NCBI GenBank assembly: GCA_964510955.1
Contig: CAZEDW010000019.1
Coordinates: 5,974-69,973 of the forward strand
Source of the DNA: JAFLCM01 sp964510955
Lineage (GTDB): Bacteria > Planctomycetota > Phycisphaerae > Phycisphaerales > UBA1924
Direction: 5' to 3'
DNA: 64,000 nucleotides
The translations under genes were made by a program, and so were the position numbers. Positions 60,453 to 64,000 of the stretch are shown here, piece by piece (positions within the stretch are counted from its first letter, which is position 1; each line of letters opens with the position of its first letter). The notes beneath the pieces are model-generated. The model made no database searches and was not told where the DNA came from. It saw nothing but the letters and a program-made list of their open reading frames with translations.

Positions 60453-62135
60453 ATGAGCACCCGCGTTGTACCGTCGATCTCCGCCGTCGCGATCCTGCTT
60501 GCGTCCGCCGGCTCAACGTGGGCGCAGGTCACCGAGCCGCTCGTGACGCCCGGGGGTCTGGTGTACCCGGAGAACAACCAGGTCCCGCGCAGCCTGACCG
60601 AGGTCGAGCGCCAGTGGCTGCAGCACCACCCCCTGGAAGCCTCGCAGACCCGTGCCGTCACGCCCCCTCCCGTCGGGCCGATCCACTGCATGGCCGAGTA
60701 TGAGCCCTGCGACGGCATCTGCCTGTCGTACCTCTCGTTCACGAGCATCGTGGCGCAGATGGCTCACTGGATCACCACCGACGGCGGCGCCATCGCCTAT
60801 GTGGGCGTCGCCTCGGGCACGCAGGCGTCGGCGTCGTCCGCAATCTCGGCCCAGGGGGCGGACATGTCAAAGGTGCAGTTCAACAACATCGCCCGGGACA
60901 CCGTCTGGATCCGCGATTACGGCCCGCGCTACTGCTTCGAGGGCGATTGCCGCATCGTCACCGACCACCAGTACAACCGGCCGCGCCCCAACGACGACGC
61001 CTTCCCCGTCGCCTTCGCCGCCTCCAAGGGCCACCAGCTCTACTCCATCGGCACCGGCACCTACCAGCTCATCCACGGCGGCGGCAACTACCACCTCGAC
61101 GCCCTCAACCGCTCGTACAACACCAAGCTCAGCGTCAACGAGAACCCCAGTCTCACCCAGACCCAGATCCACGACATCTGGGCGAACTACCAGGGCGTGG
61201 ACACGTGGTTCTTCGATCCGTTCCCCACCAGCGTCGACAGCACCCAGCACCTTGACATGTGGATGCAGATCGTGGCCGACAACAAGGTCATGATCTCGGA
61301 TTGGCCGCTCAACAGCGGCTCGACGCAGGACGTCATCTGCGACAACGCCGCGGTCTTCATGGCCTCGCGCGGCTACACCGTCTACCGCATGCCGGCCTTC
61401 AGCGTCGGCGGGGTGCACTACACGTTCACCAACGTGGTCATGTGCAACAACCTGCTCCTCTTGCCTCTCTACACCAACGCCACCGTCACCGCCAACAACG
61501 GCAACAACCTGGCGCTCGCCGCTTTCCAGGCCGCGCTCCCGGGCTACACCATCCGTCAGATCAACTGCGACGCCATCGTCGGTTCCGCCGGCGTCATGCA
61601 CTGCATCGCCATGCACGTCCCCAAGCACCGCGGCGCCCCCGGGCCGAACGGCGGCCTGGCCCCAACCGCCTACCTCCAGACGCTCCGCGGCGGGCAGACG
61701 CTCACCCCCGGCTCGAACCAGACGATCAGTTGGATCACCGACGACGACGTCGGTGTCACCAGCGTTTCCATCGCCCTTTCCACTGACGGCGGCGCCAACT
61801 ATCTGTACAGCATCGCCACAGGCCAGCCCAGGCTGGGCTCGTACTCCTGGACCGTGCCGAACATCTGCTCGACGCAGGCCCGCATCCGGGTCACCGCCAC
61901 CGACTCCGCCGGCAACACCGGCTCCGACGCCAGCACCTTCAACCTCATCCTCAACGCCCCGCTGGCCGGCGACATCAACGCCGACCACGCCGTCAACACC
62001 GGCGACCTCACCATCCTGCTCGGCAACTTCGGCGCCTCGGTCCCGGCCAACACCAGCGGCGACTTTGACGGCAACGGCGTCGTCAACACCGCCGACCTGC
62101 TGTTCCTGCTCGGCGCCTTCGGCTCCAGTTGCTGA
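60453..62135 (+). CDS. Secreted peptidylarginine deiminase-like protein with dockerin-like tail
   Basis: The product has 560 residues, with a signal peptide at 1-24. The catalytic domain (about 75-395) is of the Porphyromonas-type peptidylarginine deiminase/agmatine deiminase family. It has Asp155 in VWIRDYGPRY, a Gly-Gly-Asn at 209-211, His266 and Asp268 in QHLDMWMQI, Asn327 in YTFTN, and Cys384 in VMHCIAMHVP. The His-x-Asp and Asp-to-Asn spacings equal those I recall for P. gingivalis PPAD (His236, Asp238, Asn297). An Ig-like domain and two dockerin-like repeats follow; the first reads DINADHAV, losing the usual Gly. It should convert arginine or agmatine-like guanidino groups to ureido groups outside the cell. 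GAGG precedes ATG 60453. Confidence 0.88.
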   Translation: MSTRVVPSISAVAILLASAGSTWAQVTEPLVTPGGLVYPENNQVPRSLTEVERQWLQHHPLEASQTRAVTPPPVGPIHCMAEYEPCDGICLSYLSFTSIVAQMAHWITTDGGAIAYVGVASGTQASASSAISAQGADMSKVQFNNIARDTVWIRDYGPRYCFEGDCRIVTDHQYNRPRPNDDAFPVAFAASKGHQLYSIGTGTYQLIHGGGNYHLDALNRSYNTKLSVNENPSLTQTQIHDIWANYQGVDTWFFDPFPTSVDSTQHLDMWMQIVADNKVMISDWPLNSGSTQDVICDNAAVFMASRGYTVYRMPAFSVGGVHYTFTNVVMCNNLLLLPLYTNATVTANNGNNLALAAFQAALPGYTIRQINCDAIVGSAGVMHCIAMHVPKHRGAPGPNGGLAPTAYLQTLRGGQTLTPGSNQTISWITDDDVGVTSVSIALSTDGGANYLYSIATGQPRLGSYSWTVPNICSTQARIRVTATDSAGNTGSDASTFNLILNAPLAGDINADHAVNTGDLTILLGNFGASVPANTSGDFDGNGVVNTADLLFLLGAFGSSC

Positions 62136-62193
62136 TCGAGGGCCGCGGCCCCTTCGTCGCCCACAACGCTGATCGCACCCGCTCACGCCCACG

Positions 62194-62213
62194 GGAACCG
62201 GCCTACCGGTTCC
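62194..62213. terminator. Hairpin downstream of the deiminase gene, possible terminator
   Basis: GGAACCGG (62194-62201), loop CCTA, then CCGGTTCC (62206-62213) is a perfect 8-base stem, 59 bases after the stop at 62135. There is no T-run, so termination is plausible but unproven. Confidence 0.5.
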
Positions 62214-62341
62214 TGCGGATATTCGTTGGGGCCGGGTGGCCAAGGTTTCCTTGAGCATTCACCAGCGCGGCGCGGCTCTGGGCCGTTGTACCGCCGACAC
62301 CAATCTCTGCCTGAGACTGGGAGATCGGCCGAGCGGATTGG

Positions 62342-62362
62342 CTATTACATTGTATGTAATAG
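62342..62362. promoter_or_regulatory. Perfect 21-base palindrome, operator candidate
   Basis: CTATTACAT (62342-62350), TGT, ATGTAATAG (62354-62362) is perfectly symmetric with 9-base arms. It lies in AT-rich sequence about 165 bases ahead of a candidate promoter. This is the size and shape of a binding site for a dimeric repressor or activator. Confidence 0.6.
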
Positions 62363-62526
62363 GAATCAAAAATATCCATTCGCATAGATGAATATAGGTG
62401 ATGGCTCGGCGGCATATGCCGGCCGCGGCGCGTCGTCCATGTCCCATGCGCACGCAGGGAATCGCCGCAAAAATGGGGCAAAACATGGAATTCGTGCCGC
62501 GGTGGCGGGTTCTTAGGAAAAACGAC

Positions 62527-62554
62527 TTGCAACTGTTCCGCGTTGACTCATAAT
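62527..62554 (+). promoter_or_regulatory. Candidate sigma-70-type promoter
   Basis: TTGCAA (62527-62532), a 16-base spacer and CATAAT (62549-62554) form a plausible promoter, matching 4 of 6 and 5 of 6 consensus bases. It would give the gene at 62771 a leader of about 210 bases. Confidence 0.45.
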
Positions 62555-62770
62555 CCACCGCCGGGACAAAACATCGCAGCTGGGATTGAAGTGTTGACGG
62601 AACTGGCCGAAACCAAAGGTGTCTGTGATTCTCCAGCCGGAGCACGTGCCCGGCCTGGTTGTGTTTATTGGTAGAGCAGCATCCGATGCTCCGGTCAGGC
62701 CGTGGCTGATCCCCGTCGGGCGTATCCCAACGAGGGTCCTCACGGCCCAGGAGCGAAAGGAGTGAGAGCA

Positions 62771-64000
62771 GTGGGTAAGTGTACTTGGATCACCATGATC
62801 GCCGGCGGCGTCCTCGCCGCGGCGGGCGTGGCGTCCGCGGAGTCGGCGATCACCGCCAGCACCACCGGCGCTAACGCGAGCAACAATGTCATGCGCTCGG
62901 CCACCCCGGCCCAGCTGCGCAACCACAAGGGCGGCGATGAGTTCGGCATCGCCCGCATCGCCCTGGCGCCCGAAGACATCGGCGGCGCCGAGATGATGGC
63001 CTCGTTCATGGGCGCCCAGCCCTCCGACGCCACCCAGGCCCAGACCAACAACATCGATCAGGCCGTCTTCTGCGGCATCTGCGACTTCGACTCCACCGCT
63101 GCCCAGGAGACCGCGCTGCCCGCCTCGTGGACCGAGTACGGCGACGCCTTCGCCAACCGGGCCGACGCGATCGCCGGCAAGTGGCTCCGCGACCAGGGCT
63201 GCTTCATCATCATCGGCTGCTTCGGGTCCTCGAACCCGGCCAACCGCCTCCAGTTGCCCGCGGCGTTCGACTACACCTCCAGCCTGCCCAACTTCAAGGT
63301 CTGCGGCACCTGCGGCAACTTCACCGCCCCGAACGATTCGGGCACCGTGACCTCGATCTTCAACATCCAGCCTCAGAACGCCCCCAACGGGCCCACCACG
63401 ACCCCGTCGCCCAACTGCCCGCCCACCATCACCACCCAGGCCAACCAGCGCGACCAGGACTACATCCGCTTCAACGTCCCCGCCGGAGGCATCAACAACT
63501 TCCGCCTCTTCATCACCGGCGGCCAGAACTTCGAGGGCGCGCTGCTCTGCAACAAGAACTTCCCCAGCCCCGGCGTCATCAACGGCTGCTGGAACGGCTC
63601 GCAGCCCGTCCCCGCTGAGTTTGCCTTCATCCCGGTTGTCCGGGGCAACGGCGCCCAGACCACCGCGCCCGTCGACGGCGGCAAGGACACCACCTGGGCC
63701 TGGCCGCCCGATGGCGTCGTCACCAACCTGCCCGAGGGCCAGTACATCATCACCTACCGCCTGCAGCCCTTCGCCAACCTCAACCCGCCCAATGTCGTCA
63801 CCGAGGGCTCGCGTCAGTACCAGGTCCGGGTGATCGGCGACGGGGGCCCCGCGGGCACCGGCGCCTGCTGCAACGTCAGCAACAACACCTGCGTTGATAA
63901 CCAGACCAACGCCGCCTGCCGCCCGAACCAGAACCCCTTGTTCTTCTGGCGTGGTGCGGGCACGCTGTGCTCCGACGGTCTGTGCGGCGCGGTCTCGTGC
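62771..64000 (+). CDS. Exported cysteine-rich protein with GACC motif, C-terminus beyond window
   Basis: The frame is open from GTG 62771 to the window edge (410 residues so far). AAAGGAG lies about 9 bases upstream of the GTG. The N-terminus has a signal peptide (MIAGGVLAAAGVASAES). The mature part carries several Cys pairs (CGICDFD, CGTCGNF, CNVSNNTC). It ends, at the edge, in TGACCNVSNNTC, then FWRGAGTLCSDGLC, the GACC...G-GT-C motif that recurs in planctomycete exported proteins. A central segment (YIRFNVPAGGINNFRLFITGG) looks like a beta-sandwich. Function is unknown; cell-surface placement is inferred. Confidence 0.83.
   Translation, partial: MGKCTWITMIAGGVLAAAGVASAESAITASTTGANASNNVMRSATPAQLRNHKGGDEFGIARIALAPEDIGGAEMMASFMGAQPSDATQAQTNNIDQAVFCGICDFDSTAAQETALPASWTEYGDAFANRADAIAGKWLRDQGCFIIIGCFGSSNPANRLQLPAAFDYTSSLPNFKVCGTCGNFTAPNDSGTVTSIFNIQPQNAPNGPTTTPSPNCPPTITTQANQRDQDYIRFNVPAGGINNFRLFITGGQNFEGALLCNKNFPSPGVINGCWNGSQPVPAEFAFIPVVRGNGAQTTAPVDGGKDTTWAWPPDGVVTNLPEGQYIITYRLQPFANLNPPNVVTEGSRQYQVRVIGDGGPAGTGACCNVSNNTCVDNQTNAACRPNQNPLFFWRGAGTLCSDGLCGAVSC

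Larger units (their letters stand above)
62136..62770. other. Long intergenic region, lower GC, with regulatory-looking structure
   Basis: This region of 635 bases has no supported gene and is visibly less GC-rich in its middle than the rest of the window. It contains a hairpin at 62194-62213, a 21-base palindrome at 62342-62362, a candidate promoter at 62527-62554 and a structured leader next to the gene at 62771. Minus-strand open frames across it look spurious. Confidence 0.65.

Noticed and set aside
62203..62645. Two overlapping minus-strand open frames in the long intergenic region
   Set aside because: No start signal, atypical composition and no motif; the region looks regulatory.

Overview
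The window looks like a draft contig from a high-GC planctomycete of the class Phycisphaerae. This placement is inferred from gene content, not from a marker-gene search. The supporting signs are many secreted proteins ending either in a paired dockerin-like tail (two DxNxDGxVxTxDLxxLLGxFG repeats) or in a PEP-CTERM-like tail (PAPG or PEPG, a hydrophobic stretch, then arginines), an H-X9-DG prepilin, and a GACC...C cysteine motif at the right edge. A run of exactly 100 N at 50605-50704 marks a scaffold gap.

Layout. 1-4726 (minus) is a compact cluster of an H-X9-DG prepilin, a membrane histidine kinase, an NtrC-type sigma-54 activator and a secreted protein cut by the window edge; two of its junctions overlap. 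4999-8950 (minus) holds a PEP-CTERM-like protein and a secreted GH57 glycoside hydrolase with a dockerin-like tail. 9111-14865 (plus) holds a VKOR-thioredoxin fusion, murD, a half-length aldehyde dehydrogenase-like protein and a diguanylate cyclase. 14879-20651 is mixed: membrane and exported proteins, a yeast-type cytosine deaminase, an HD-GYP protein, two lipoproteins and xseB. A tRNA-Pro (GGG) at 20766-20840 precedes map. 22313-38057 mixes housekeeping genes (uvrB, rimO, asd, a MetRS-beta-like tRNA-binding protein, rhodanese, cyclodeaminase) with exported proteins.

38172-57752 (minus) is one giant gene of about 6,526 codons as assembled. It reads signal peptide, lamin-tail-like domain, two copies of a surface module, four pre-peptidase-C-like modules, about 46 HYR-type beta-sandwich repeats interrupted by a right-handed beta-helix region, a second beta-helix region and a dockerin-like tail. 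Twelve repeat units between about 40.0 and 42.8 kb are spaced exactly 252 bp apart. 58306-64000 (plus) carries a DUF2752 protein, a lipoprotein pair, a secreted peptidylarginine-deiminase-like enzyme with a dockerin-like tail, and a cysteine-rich exported protein cut by the right edge.

The least expected observation is a roughly 80-bp double-hairpin palindromic element present twice: once intergenic (19684-19762) and once inserted in frame inside uvrB (25044-25125), where it is translated. The stem sequences differ, but the GTGCCAC...GTGGCA ends and the AGGA loop of the second hairpin are shared. No CRISPR array, prophage, transposase or integrase was seen.
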